NCBI GenBank assembly: GCA_964415435.1
Contig: CAYPZT010000028.1
Coordinates: forward strand, 1-14,076
Direction: 5' to 3'
Origin: CAYPZT01 sp964415435
Lineage (GTDB): Bacteria > Patescibacteriota > Microgenomatia > UBA1406 > GWC2-37-13
Length of the DNA: 14,076 nt
The position numbers and the translations under genes are program-made. Every line of letters starts with the position of its first letter. Position 1 is the first letter of the stretch. This document shows positions 5,997 through 14,076 of this stretch, piece after piece. The notes below the pieces were generated by a model. That model saw only the letters and a list, made by a program, of their open reading frames with translations, did not search any database and had not been told where the DNA came from.

Positions 5997-6362
5997 TTTC
6001 ATATCAAAAGACGTTATCTTTTCATAACCTGCCCTCAAAAGCCACCCTTGTATGCCTGAGGACAAGACTTTTTGTGGGCCAGGTAGTTCGGGATCATATT
6101 GAACCGGATCAGGCATCCCATCACGTTTATTACCGTATCCCCTATACCCTGCCGGTGGATCAACTATTCCACCTTCTTTAATCATTAAGGGATCAAATAT
6201 TCTGGGGACGAAATACTCTGTAGTAGTCATGCCAAGCTTCTCGCTCGGTCCGAGTACCTGCAGATCACGCAGGACTTTTTTTGTCCATACTTGTGGACTA
6301 TTTACTTCAGATTGTTGGTGTTCGGCTGGGGGCGGCAGTAAATTTACAGATCCTTCTGTCAT
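5988..6362 (-). CDS. N-terminal part of tandem GGDEF protein (ends at in-frame TGA)
   Basis: A 124-residue ORF whose ATG overlaps the TGA of the rhodanese-like gene (ATGA), implying translational coupling. Residues 1-85 are polar, rich in Pro and Gly, and match no domain I know. Residues from about 90 to 124 look like the start of a GGDEF domain: the LxxGIQxxLxxAG helix, then the strand ITSFDMKAL whose Asp120 corresponds to the first metal-binding Asp. The protein stops within that motif, so alone it could not fold as a GGDEF domain. With the next 400 residues in the same frame it forms a normal tandem GGDEF protein of 525 residues spanning 4785-6362. It is best read as the 5' half of an interrupted or recoded gene. 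Confidence 0.6.
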   Translation of the reverse strand: MTEGSVNLLPPPAEHQQSEVNSPQVWTKKVLRDLQVLGPSEKLGMTTTEYFVPRIFDPLMIKEGGIVDPPAGYRGYGNKRDGMPDPVQYDPELPGPQKVLSSGIQGWLLRAGYEKITSFDMKAL

Positions 6363-6931
6363 TTTTGAGGCGATTCATTAAAATCATCTACTGAAACTAT
6401 ATCCCATTGTGATTCCGGCAACCACAGTGTTACAAAGTGCCGCCATTCATTCCATCCGACGGCAAGCGGCTCGGCCTTAAAACCCTTGTCGTATAGGTAA
6501 CGTGCCAATAAGCGGGGCTCAAGAGAGTATGCAGTATTGCCGTATATCACAACTGGAATATTTTTTTCTCTCCCGGCAAGGCGCTCTTCTACCAATGCAT
6601 TATCTATAGACTCTGCTAAGGATATATTGATTGCTCCACGTATATGTTCTTTCATAAATTCCTCGGACGAACGTACATCGATAACTGTAATTTCCTGTCT
6701 GTTTTTGAGCATGAGGAGTAACTTATAGGGATCAAGCGCGTCTGTCTCCATGAACATGGACGATCGTGACCGGTCTTTTACCGTAAAGAAAACGCATAGT
6801 GCGACCACGGCAACTAAAAATATTGCAATAATGAGTTTGAGATACTTGGGAGATGTTTTTGAGAGTATATTCTTTAGGAGAGGTAGTTCGGGTAAAGATG
6901 GAATTGATTTCGTATGCTTTTTATTATTCAT
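6359..6931 (-). CDS. Membrane-anchored rhodanese-like protein without catalytic Cys
   Basis: The start is taken at the second ATG (6931), which overlaps the permease stop by 8 nt. An ATG at 6943 would add four residues; the numbers below use that longer form (194 aa). A basic N-terminus precedes one membrane helix at about 35-55, which predicts an inside N-terminus and an extracytoplasmic C-terminal domain. Residues 68-170 form a rhodanese fold: ITVIDVRSSEEFMKEHIRGAINI is the CH2-type start, then VVIYGNTAYS, then GF-x-AEPLAVGWNEW. The sulfur-carrying Cys expected at the head of the active loop (usually YC-x-x-G) is Gly135, so sulfurtransferase activity is not expected. Such domains can act as binding modules. 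Genetically it is coupled to the ABC permease before it and the GGDEF ORF after it (ATGA overlap), suggesting a link between the outside and the signalling genes. This is inference. Confidence 0.75.
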   Translation of the reverse strand: MNNKKHTKSIPSLPELPLLKNILSKTSPKYLKLIIAIFLVAVVALCVFFTVKDRSRSSMFMETDALDPYKLLLMLKNRQEITVIDVRSSEEFMKEHIRGAINISLAESIDNALVEERLAGREKNIPVVIYGNTAYSLEPRLLARYLYDKGFKAEPLAVGWNEWRHFVTLWLPESQWDIVSVDDFNESPQK

Positions 6932-9047
6932 AGCGCAATGCATTCAGTGCCGATATCTTTTTTGCTCGACGTGCTGGATAGATACCAGTTATTATACCAA
7001 CGAAGAAAGATGAGAGCATAATAAAGGCGATGAACGCTGGCGGAATATAGGTAAGCTCCAGAAATCCTTGTCCTCTCGTCAGTGCAAAAATAGAAACACC
7101 TATCGAAAGTGATTTTCCTATAAGGTATCCCAGGAGAAGGCCGCCCAAACCGCCTGAAATACCCATAATAACAGCCTCCGCCAGGAAGAGATCTTGTATT
7201 TCTTCGGATACCACACCCATCGTCTTCATGCCTCCAATTTCTCGGGTACGTTCAAGGAGCGAAACAGTAAGGGTATTAAACATCCCAAGCGATGCGACAA
7301 CGAGCGCAACCATACCCACAATTCCCAAAACAATTCGTACGTTTCCAAACAGTGACTCGATCTGATTGACCGTATCAATAGTGCTTGACGTTGTTAGTCC
7401 CAGCACCTCAACGCTTTTCCTCGCTTTGGAAAGTGCATCTTTGTCGTTCATGATGACTTTGATTTGGGAGAAATTGTTTACTTTCAGCTTTTCTATATCA
7501 GCATGAGGAATATAAAGAACAGTAGCGTCGGAATCATCACTTACTCCCGTTATTTTGTATTCAGTTTCAGGAGACAAGGCCCTACCTTCGATGGTAGGCA
7601 GTAAGGATTTGGTAATGATAAACTGAACTTTGAAAATCGTACCCACTGCATCCGAAACAGGAATGTTTAAGAGGTTAAGAAGCCCAGAACTTACTACCGC
7701 TTCACCGTCAGGACTGTTGGTAAATGTCACTGTCTTTTGTGTATCGGTCTTGAGAGCCGCCTCTTCTGAGGCCTGGAGAGAAACAAACTCCAAACCAGCG
7801 GAATTACTTGCGACTATTACTTCATCGTAGGTTAATACAGCAGATTCTGTCGCGCCTTGTATCGAAGCCGTCAGACTGGCGCTTCCCGTAGACTCTCCAA
7901 GCACCTCAGCAAAAGCAAGCTTATCGAGTATCTGCACGCTCGTTTCCTGTATGCATCCCGTTTCCCAGGTATGCCTTCCCAGTTTATCGAAGACAGGAAC
8001 TATACTTCCATCAGCCCTTCTTTCGTAGAGTGGCAATTTTGCCCGTATCCATTTACCCAGATCTCTATTAGCCTTGCCGTCATATCCTATACGTCCATGA
8101 GGAACAAACGGCGCATAGGTCCCACCCCAGTATTCTTCTCCCGAATAGCCGCCTTCGTTTCTGGTGGTGTAGCCCAGAAGCGGTGGTTCTACCTCACAGT
8201 TTTTCCATACAGAAACGGCTTGTCCCGGGATAAGATTAAAATACACCGTTCCGGAAGATATTTGTTTGTCGTACGTTCCTTTCTGAAGTTCGCTTGAGAC
8301 TCCCATCACCGATTCACCATTCTGGGTCAACTTATCCTTGGACGAACTGTTGTATTCAGTCGCGTTCGTAAAAAGATCGCCATTAATTATTTTTATCTTG
8401 GAATACTCCATATACTTTTTTGAAGCGGCGTATACGAGCACATCAGTGGTAGAATTTTTGTAACTGAGTTTTCCCACAGTCGCAACCAACGGAATCGTTG
8501 TTTCGACCTTATCAATGCCTCCTATTTTCTTGATTAGGTTGTTGTCCAAGCGCAGATTGCCATTTGCGCCAGCAGATACATCAAACATCCTAAGTTCATC
8601 AAGGCTTGCGACACGGTTTATTATGAGGCGCTCTATGCCATATCCAAGCGAAAGAAGAAGGACAATAATACCGATACCAACTGACATACCAAAAACAGTA
8701 ACAAGTGAACGCGTTCTACGAGCGACAAGATTCTTTAGTGCAAGCTCGATAAGATAAGATCGGTTTACGGATGTCCCGACATGCTCGAGCCTATTTACCA
8801 TCTTATCAACTACATTTAAACGCTTCTGCCAGAAGTCAGCCGCTTTTTTGATAAAGACCCCTATGACAGGAATCCTTGTCAAGAGAGTAATAACTTTACC
8901 GAAAATGTAATACAAGAGTAGAAAGAAGAAGATTGAGAAAAAGAGTGAGTGCCTGATGATGTGAGGAATATCTTTGATAAAGGTTACGACTGCGGTTATC
9001 CACCTTCGGAAGGAAAAAATATGAAATAGCGTTTCTTTTAGTTTCAT
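6924..9047 (-). CDS. MacB/FtsX-type ABC transporter permease with enlarged outside domain
   Basis: A 707-residue permease of the MacB/LolCE/FtsX superfamily. These move substrates by mechanotransmission, not by a classical channel. An unusual N-terminal part (1-95) holds a hydrophobic stretch at about 33-66, before the standard first helix (about 114-138, after the conserved NLVARRTRS segment). An outside MacB_PCD-like domain of roughly 430 residues follows, much longer than in typical MacB. Then come three C-terminal helices (about 571-592, 622-650, 667-689) with the coupling motif ERTREIG (599-605) and the YPARRAKK-x-x-x-LNALRYE ending. The stretch from about 290 to 420 is rich in Gly, Trp and Tyr and looks like an insertion. 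Its ATG overlaps the ATPase stop by one base (TAATG). With the ATPase it makes a complete transporter; no MacA-like adaptor is seen in the window. Confidence 0.88.
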   Translation of the reverse strand: MKLKETLFHIFSFRRWITAVVTFIKDIPHIIRHSLFFSIFFFLLLYYIFGKVITLLTRIPVIGVFIKKAADFWQKRLNVVDKMVNRLEHVGTSVNRSYLIELALKNLVARRTRSLVTVFGMSVGIGIIVLLLSLGYGIERLIINRVASLDELRMFDVSAGANGNLRLDNNLIKKIGGIDKVETTIPLVATVGKLSYKNSTTDVLVYAASKKYMEYSKIKIINGDLFTNATEYNSSSKDKLTQNGESVMGVSSELQKGTYDKQISSGTVYFNLIPGQAVSVWKNCEVEPPLLGYTTRNEGGYSGEEYWGGTYAPFVPHGRIGYDGKANRDLGKWIRAKLPLYERRADGSIVPVFDKLGRHTWETGCIQETSVQILDKLAFAEVLGESTGSASLTASIQGATESAVLTYDEVIVASNSAGLEFVSLQASEEAALKTDTQKTVTFTNSPDGEAVVSSGLLNLLNIPVSDAVGTIFKVQFIITKSLLPTIEGRALSPETEYKITGVSDDSDATVLYIPHADIEKLKVNNFSQIKVIMNDKDALSKARKSVEVLGLTTSSTIDTVNQIESLFGNVRIVLGIVGMVALVVASLGMFNTLTVSLLERTREIGGMKTMGVVSEEIQDLFLAEAVIMGISGGLGGLLLGYLIGKSLSIGVSIFALTRGQGFLELTYIPPAFIAFIMLSSFFVGIITGIYPARRAKKISALNALRYE

Positions 9048-9874
9048 TAGAGTTTCAAACGGGACAGATAATTTTTATCTCGAACAGTCGCATCGGTATC
9101 CTGACCTGTCAACTCCTTCTTACCCTTTATACCGCTCATCTTGAAATGCTTTTTTCCTCGTACCGCTTGCTGTTCAACCACCTCACCATCAATCATATGG
9201 ATAATACGGGTAGCGTATTTTAGGTACTCCAGATCGTGCGTTACCATAATGATGGTCTTTCCCTGCTGAGTGAGTTTGATGAATGTATCCAGAAGCTCTT
9301 GGCCAGACTGCGTATCAAGATTCCCGGTTGGTTCGTCGGCAACGATGATGATAGGATCAATCATCAAAGCGCGTGCCAGACTTATCTTCTGTTGCTGACC
9401 TGATGAAAGCTCGGTGGGCTTATAATGTTCCCATTTTTCAAGACCAACGAGTGCAAGCGATTGGCGGACCCTTTCCTCGATCACCTGATCCTTCTCGTCA
9501 AGAAGCCTCAACGGAAATGCTACATTTTCTCCCACATTAAGTGACCCTATCCATAATGGCTGCTGATAAATCATACCGACCTTATGCCTTCTAAACAGTG
9601 CCCTTTCATCTTCTGTCATCTTGTAAAAGTCCTTCGTATCGATAGTTATAGTTCCCTCTGTCGGAACTTCTAGCCCAAGACAGCAATGAAGAAGTGTCGA
9701 CTTACCACATCCCGAAGGTCCGAATATTATGGTAAACTCGCCAGGATAGACTTCGAGATTAATTCCCTTTAGTACTTCGACGCTTCCCGCGCTGGTAGGG
9801 AATGATTTGCGGACATTTTTTACTTCAATAAGCGCCTTTTTTCCGCCGGTATGTATGTCTTTTGTATCGTTCAT
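9047..9874 (-). CDS. ABC transporter ATPase, LolD/MacB family
   Basis: A 275-residue nucleotide-binding subunit powering the adjacent permease at the cytoplasmic face of the membrane. All catalytic motifs are present: Walker A GPSGCGKST (52-60), Q-loop Q104-Q105, signature LSSGQQQKISLARAL (156-170), Walker B IIIVADEP (175-182) with catalytic E181, D-loop region GNLD (184-187), and switch His213 (VTHD). The MacB/LolD family usually ends near residue 235. This one has about 40 extra basic/polar residues with no recognisable domain. Its ATG is 4 nt after the stop of the giant surface protein and its stop overlaps the permease start, so all three are likely co-translated. Whether the pair exports the surface protein, a lipoprotein, a peptide or an antibiotic cannot be decided. 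Confidence 0.93.
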   Translation of the reverse strand: MNDTKDIHTGGKKALIEVKNVRKSFPTSAGSVEVLKGINLEVYPGEFTIIFGPSGCGKSTLLHCCLGLEVPTEGTITIDTKDFYKMTEDERALFRRHKVGMIYQQPLWIGSLNVGENVAFPLRLLDEKDQVIEERVRQSLALVGLEKWEHYKPTELSSGQQQKISLARALMIDPIIIVADEPTGNLDTQSGQELLDTFIKLTQQGKTIIMVTHDLEYLKYATRIIHMIDGEVVEQQAVRGKKHFKMSGIKGKKELTGQDTDATVRDKNYLSRLKL

Positions 9875-9878
9875 AAAT

Positions 9879-12800
9879 TTATTTAATTGACTGTAAAAAG
9901 CCGAACGTTCGCGATAGATTGTCTATCACCAGATTAAGTGCATCCTTTGTAGCGCGAGGCGTTATTGTTACCGAGTCAGGCGATTGACTCAGATTATCCG
10001 CCTTGTCTTTTGAAAGGGCTCTTAAATGATATATTTTAGACGGTGTGAGACCTGTTATGGTGACCGTATGATTGAGAGTGAGACTTACATCTTCCTGTGT
10101 AGACTGACCATACGCAGAACCCGTACCCTGCGCGTACTCTACTTGCGTAGTTGAAGGTTCATCAGTATCCCAAGAAACGATGATCTGTGCTCGTGCCTCA
10201 TCTCCGACGCCGACGATGGTCGTCTCTATATTCATGTTCGAAATCTCCGGCGGCCGTATGTCATTTGAAGTGGTAACTGTTTTCGTTACTGAAGCCGCTT
10301 CGTTACCGGCCGAATCCTTTCCTTTTATAACGAACGTGTAGGAAGTTTCGTCAAGAAGATCTTTTATAATAATTTCGTGCTTCTGCACTAATGCAAGCTT
10401 TATCTGATCGGTGGCCCGTTCAGGTGACTGGGTCGGATAGTAGGTAACTACAGAAGTTATAAGGGAGTTTGAGTCCCACAAGAGTCTTATCGTCGCAGTT
10501 GGCATTCCGACTACCTGCTGTACCCTCATATTTTCTATTTTAGGGACAGGCAGTGTTTCAAAACTGTAATCGTCTCCTGTAAATATATTCCCTTCTTCAT
10601 CCTCGGCACGAACCTGGAAGTGATAGGTCGTCCCTTCAGTAAGTTCAGTCAGACCGACTGTATAGGTAGACTCATTCGTTGAAGTAGAGAGAGAGGCTTT
10701 TTGCCCATACTCGATCGTTTCTCCGTACTCTATTGATACCTTAACGGCATTTTTAACAGTAAAGTTTATCTCGGCTGAATAGATACTAACATTTGAAAGA
10801 TTAACGGACGATACAAAAGGTGCGGCATTTGTTGAAAATGTCAATTCATCTGAACTGCCGGTGTTACCGTCCTCGTCCGTCCACAAAACTTTGTAGTAAT
10901 ACGTTGTACCAGGATCAAGTCCAGTAATATCTATTTCATGCGATGTTACCTGATCAGATGAACCAACCTCGCTCCCATAATCTCCCGATGATTTGCCATA
11001 CTTCACAAATGAGTTTGAGGTGCGGTTGGTTGACCAACTCACTGTCGCGCTCTTCGTCTTAACGCTTGCAGAGGGACTGGCTACAAGGTCAGGTGCAGTA
11101 CGCCACTTTCCATCAGGAAATGAAGTTACCGTGTCCGAAGGGGCAGAACAGTTATTGATTGAGTCGCACGCTTTAACACAGTAGTAATGATCATCCTGTG
11201 TAAGTCCCGTATCAACAAATGACTTTTGGATTGTATTTGCTACATACTCAAAATTATCAAAACTGCCGGTACAGACCGCATCTGCCGTCTTTGTGCGATA
11301 AATATTATAATGATGTACTCCTGCCGATCCAGTTGAGATTGGAACATCCCACGACAATGCAAGCCGCCAACTTTCTGTTTCCTTGATGGATACATCAGAA
11401 ATGTCAAGATTACGAGGTAAACCTGGCGCAGTTGTGGCAGACGTGAAATTTACCTCTGCGTAGTTACTATAATCGATATTTTTAATAGTCTTTGCACTGT
11501 CTGTGTACGTACCATCCCATGCAATAACATAAAGCGTATTAACCTCTTGGGTGGCATATGCCCCAGCCGATAGATAAGTGGTGCTAAGGGGGCTTTGAGT
11601 AGTTATATTACTTGCTGTTGGCGGTTGGTTTATCGTATAAAAATAGCGTAAATCAGCAGTCGGAACTGAGTAGGTCGAGGAATCCGGCGGTTCCCAAGAG
11701 AAGGAGAATTCATTTACCGTATTACTTTCCGGAGAAACTTCAAGATTGACTGGGGCTCCTGGAGCATCTGAACTATAATAAAATGAGCTACTGGCGTAGT
11801 CAGAAGCCGCATTACCTGCCGCATCGTACGCTTTTACGTAAAGATTATTGGTACCAGTCCTATATGCGAGCGACCCACTTGCTGTCGCCGTTTCAATACA
11901 GGTGTCGACCGCACCGGTTTCTCCTGTTTTATAGCAGTAATGGTCAACAAACGAAGCACTGTCCGTTGCACCATTCCATGTTATAGAGAAATTATTGTTC
12001 GCAGTGTACCCTGCAGGATTTACAATGAACGTGGAAGGATTTGTCGGGCGGTCACTGTCATATTTATAAATAAACGGATCCCACACCGAGGCGGCGACAT
12101 TGCCAGCATCGTCTTTGGTTGCGATTCGAAGATAGTAGGTAGTTCCTGACGTGAGGGAACTTGCCGTGTAATGCGGGACGGTTACATATAGTCCGGAAGA
12201 CTCAGGCTCGGCAGAACTATCTGATCCGAAATAAACGAAGTAGCCTGCTATTCCGGAACCGCTTCCGCTATCTGAAGCTCCCCCTTCCTCTTCAGGATCG
12301 GGCCACGAGAAGTAAGGGGAAGCATAGTTGTTCCACGTGTTATTTGTGAGAGTAGCACTTTGTGTTGATGAGGTATACGCGCTTAGCGTTTCCGGATTCG
12401 TGGGATTATCATCATCCTGATAATAATAAATCGCATAGTCGCTTATTACTCCGCTATAGATGCCGTCCGACGAGGTTAAGTCAAATCGAAGCTGTACGTA
12501 CCGGTTGGCAGTGGAACCAAACTTATACCAATATGTTGATCCTAGGATCTTTTCCTCTGAGGCAAGCTGCCAGGTTGTCCACGTGCTGTTATCGGCCGAG
12601 CTTCTCGTATAAACGGAAAAGTCAGCATTGTCTGCTGTTTCATAGGTGAGAGAAAATCCAGCATAACGATAGTTGGAGGTCAGATCAATTGTGTCTGTAG
12701 TAAATGAACCAGTTGTTTCAACAGACGAAGATGACGTTTCCATAATGTAGCTATACAGGCCATCAGCGTAAGTGTTGGTGCCGGGACCGGCTATCACATA

Positions 12801-14076
12801 TATCTTGTCTTCACCATTTGAAGCGGCAGCGCCACCGGTATAAATCTGAGCTGGTGCATCTGCAATTGCAGTCCAAGTATTTCCAGATATCGAATAACGA
12901 TAACAGCCTGTCGTGTTTGCTCCTCTACATGCATACAAATAATCGCCTCCGCTGTCTACTAAAAAGCCGTCATTATAAATATTGCCGCCTGAAGGCAGAT
13001 CGGCTACCGCAGGATCGCTCCACGAATTTGCTGACACATCATAACGATAAAAAGATAGTGTATTGTTGCCGCGAGCAGTATATATATAGCCATCCTTGTA
13101 CACAAGTTCAGATCCATAAGAGAGGCTGGCCGGAGCGTTCGCAAGACTACTCCATTTGGATGAGCCGGATCCCTGTGTATCATACCGATAAAATGTTGTC
13201 TGACCTCCCGCACGCGTCCAATATACATAACGCGCACCGTCATAGGTCATAGACGATCCTGTTCCCACATCAAACGGAGGCGGATTGCTTTCGTCTTCAC
13301 TCCATGTATCTGTTGCGATGTCATAGATATAAAGCCTACGCACATATTGACTGACTACTGCATAGATCTTCTCGTTTGTGGAATCATATGCAAGACTTGT
13401 GCCCGAATAAAATCCAGCCGGAGCGTTCGCCATCTGGGTAGTTTCACCTGTAGAGCTATTGTAACGAACGAGTAAATTATCGAAATTGCCTCTGACGATG
13501 TAGAAGTTGTCACCATCGCCTTTCACGATATTAGCTCCGTAATTGAAGGTGAGATAACTAGTTCCTCTGTATGCACCGCCAAAAAGTCCAACGGTCGGGA
13601 CATACCATGAAGAGGAGGGAATATTATACTTCCAAAACGTCGTTGTACCAGCACCTCTTAACATATAGAGTGTACCGGAAACATTGCGCATGGCTGCACC
13701 TGCGCCTAGTGGAGCGGGTGCATCGGGAAGTTTAGTCCATGTTTGGCTGGAGAAGTCATATTTATAAAGGAAAGGGTTGGTCCAGCCGGATATGTAATAG
13801 AGAGCATTAGAAGTAGAATCATATACAATTTGCGACCCATCGTAAGGCAGAACGGGCAGATTAGGCATTCTGGTCCACGTGTCTGAACTAATGGTGTACG
13901 AAGCAATACCCGTATAGGTGTTACCCTGTATTGCAAATATCGTATCTTCACCATCGTAAGCAAGGTCACCGCCTACGTATACATTATTATTCTGCTGATA
14001 TAAGGGTGCACCAAAATCTGTATTTGCCATACTCTCCCATGTGTCCGCAAGCGTATCATATCTCATAAAGGCATCA
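9879..14076 (-). CDS. Giant kelch-repeat and fibronectin type III surface protein, 5' end outside window
   Basis: At least 1395 residues are seen. The frame is still open at the window edge (Asp-Ala-Phe precede the Met at 14066), so the start and any signal peptide are missing. Counting from that Met, residues 1-440 are kelch-like propeller blades. About nine W-box ends of the form (D/N)TW-x-x-(L/M)-x-x-AP recur every 45-50 residues, each followed by a Tyr-rich strand. Residues 455-550 look like a beta-sandwich. About eight fibronectin-III-like modules span 560-1370, several with the GLxPGTTYYYKV signature. Residues 1371-1395 are a short amphipathic helix ending the protein, with no LPXTG motif and no C-terminal membrane helix. 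Cys is rare. This composition is that of secreted or cell-surface adhesins, and it binds carbohydrate or protein partners only by analogy. It is first in the visible operon, 4 nt before the ATPase gene. Confidence 0.85.
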   Translation of the reverse strand, partial: DAFMRYDTLADTWESMANTDFGAPLYQQNNNVYVGGDLAYDGEDTIFAIQGNTYTGIASYTISSDTWTRMPNLPVLPYDGSQIVYDSTSNALYYISGWTNPFLYKYDFSSQTWTKLPDAPAPLGAGAAMRNVSGTLYMLRGAGTTTFWKYNIPSSSWYVPTVGLFGGAYRGTSYLTFNYGANIVKGDGDNFYIVRGNFDNLLVRYNSSTGETTQMANAPAGFYSGTSLAYDSTNEKIYAVVSQYVRRLYIYDIATDTWSEDESNPPPFDVGTGSSMTYDGARYVYWTRAGGQTTFYRYDTQGSGSSKWSSLANAPASLSYGSELVYKDGYIYTARGNNTLSFYRYDVSANSWSDPAVADLPSGGNIYNDGFLVDSGGDYLYACRGANTTGCYRYSISGNTWTAIADAPAQIYTGGAAASNGEDKIYVIAGPGTNTYADGLYSYIMETSSSSVETTGSFTTDTIDLTSNYRYAGFSLTYETADNADFSVYTRSSADNSTWTTWQLASEEKILGSTYWYKFGSTANRYVQLRFDLTSSDGIYSGVISDYAIYYYQDDDNPTNPETLSAYTSSTQSATLTNNTWNNYASPYFSWPDPEEEGGASDSGSGSGIAGYFVYFGSDSSAEPESSGLYVTVPHYTASSLTSGTTYYLRIATKDDAGNVAASVWDPFIYKYDSDRPTNPSTFIVNPAGYTANNNFSITWNGATDSASFVDHYCYKTGETGAVDTCIETATASGSLAYRTGTNNLYVKAYDAAGNAASDYASSSFYYSSDAPGAPVNLEVSPESNTVNEFSFSWEPPDSSTYSVPTADLRYFYTINQPPTASNITTQSPLSTTYLSAGAYATQEVNTLYVIAWDGTYTDSAKTIKNIDYSNYAEVNFTSATTAPGLPRNLDISDVSIKETESWRLALSWDVPISTGSAGVHHYNIYRTKTADAVCTGSFDNFEYVANTIQKSFVDTGLTQDDHYYCVKACDSINNCSAPSDTVTSFPDGKWRTAPDLVASPSASVKTKSATVSWSTNRTSNSFVKYGKSSGDYGSEVGSSDQVTSHEIDITGLDPGTTYYYKVLWTDEDGNTGSSDELTFSTNAAPFVSSVNLSNVSIYSAEINFTVKNAVKVSIEYGETIEYGQKASLSTSTNESTYTVGLTELTEGTTYHFQVRAEDEEGNIFTGDDYSFETLPVPKIENMRVQQVVGMPTATIRLLWDSNSLITSVVTYYPTQSPERATDQIKLALVQKHEIIIKDLLDETSYTFVIKGKDSAGNEAASVTKTVTTSNDIRPPEISNMNIETTIVGVGDEARAQIIVSWDTDEPSTTQVEYAQGTGSAYGQSTQEDVSLTLNHTVTITGLTPSKIYHLRALSKDKADNLSQSPDSVTITPRATKDALNLVIDNLSRTFGFLQSIK

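Noticed and set aside
7857..8297. Long opposite-strand ORFs inside the permease gene (7857-8297) and surface-protein gene (12818-13252, 12362-12649).
   Set aside because: They are shadows of well-supported genes on the minus strand, with low-complexity translations and no recognisable domains.
9879..14076. CRISPR array or direct DNA repeats in the surface-protein gene.
   Set aside because: The repetition is at protein level (kelch and FN3 modules). I see no identical spaced DNA repeats.
4785..14076. Mobile element or genomic island around the adhesin cluster.
   Set aside because: No transposase, integrase, tRNA or flanking repeat is visible, and no obvious composition break was seen by eye.

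Overview
The window looks like part of a bacterial chromosome, most plausibly from the candidate phyla radiation (Patescibacteria) or a similar uncultured lineage. That placement is an inference. It rests on a fused ADP-forming acyl-CoA synthetase, an archaeal/eukaryotic-type tyrosyl-tRNA synthetase, a giant kelch/fibronectin surface protein beside a MacB-like ABC transporter, no obvious Shine-Dalgarno motif at any start, and three genes whose -10 box sits directly before the ATG. The promoters are sigma70-like (TATAAT, TATACT, TTGACA-N18-TATTAT) with no consistent archaeal TATA box, so the organism is read as bacterial. The long genes read cleanly in the standard bacterial code.

Layout. Bases 1-1475 (+) hold the C-terminus of an aromatic amino acid (phenylalanine) hydroxylase followed by tyrS, so Phe-to-Tyr conversion sits beside Tyr-tRNA charging. 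Bases 1476-1963 are intergenic. They contain a bidirectional terminator, several strong hairpins and a good minus-strand promoter, which together suggest an unannotated transcript of about 0.4 kb. Bases 1964-4087 (-) encode a fused alpha-beta acetyl/acyl-CoA synthetase (ADP-forming) with its own leaderless-type promoter.

Bases 4122-14076 (-) are a tightly packed unidirectional cluster. In transcription order it encodes a very large kelch plus fibronectin-III protein (start outside the window), a LolD/MacB-type ATPase, a MacB/FtsX-type permease with an enlarged outside domain, a membrane-anchored rhodanese-like protein lacking the catalytic Cys, a tandem-GGDEF protein interrupted by one in-frame TGA, and a stand-alone HD-GYP phosphodiesterase. 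The first five are joined by overlaps or a 4-nt gap. The HD-GYP gene has its own extended -10.

The clearest unusual points are the TGA, which falls exactly at the Lys position of the D-x-D-x-F-K-x-x-N motif of a divergent GGDEF domain; the GGDEF/HD-GYP pair attached to a surface-protein/ABC-transporter operon; the leaderless promoter geometry; and the candidate ncRNA. A working model is a c-di-GMP-type module controlling a surface adhesin and its transporter. This is inference from gene order and motifs only.
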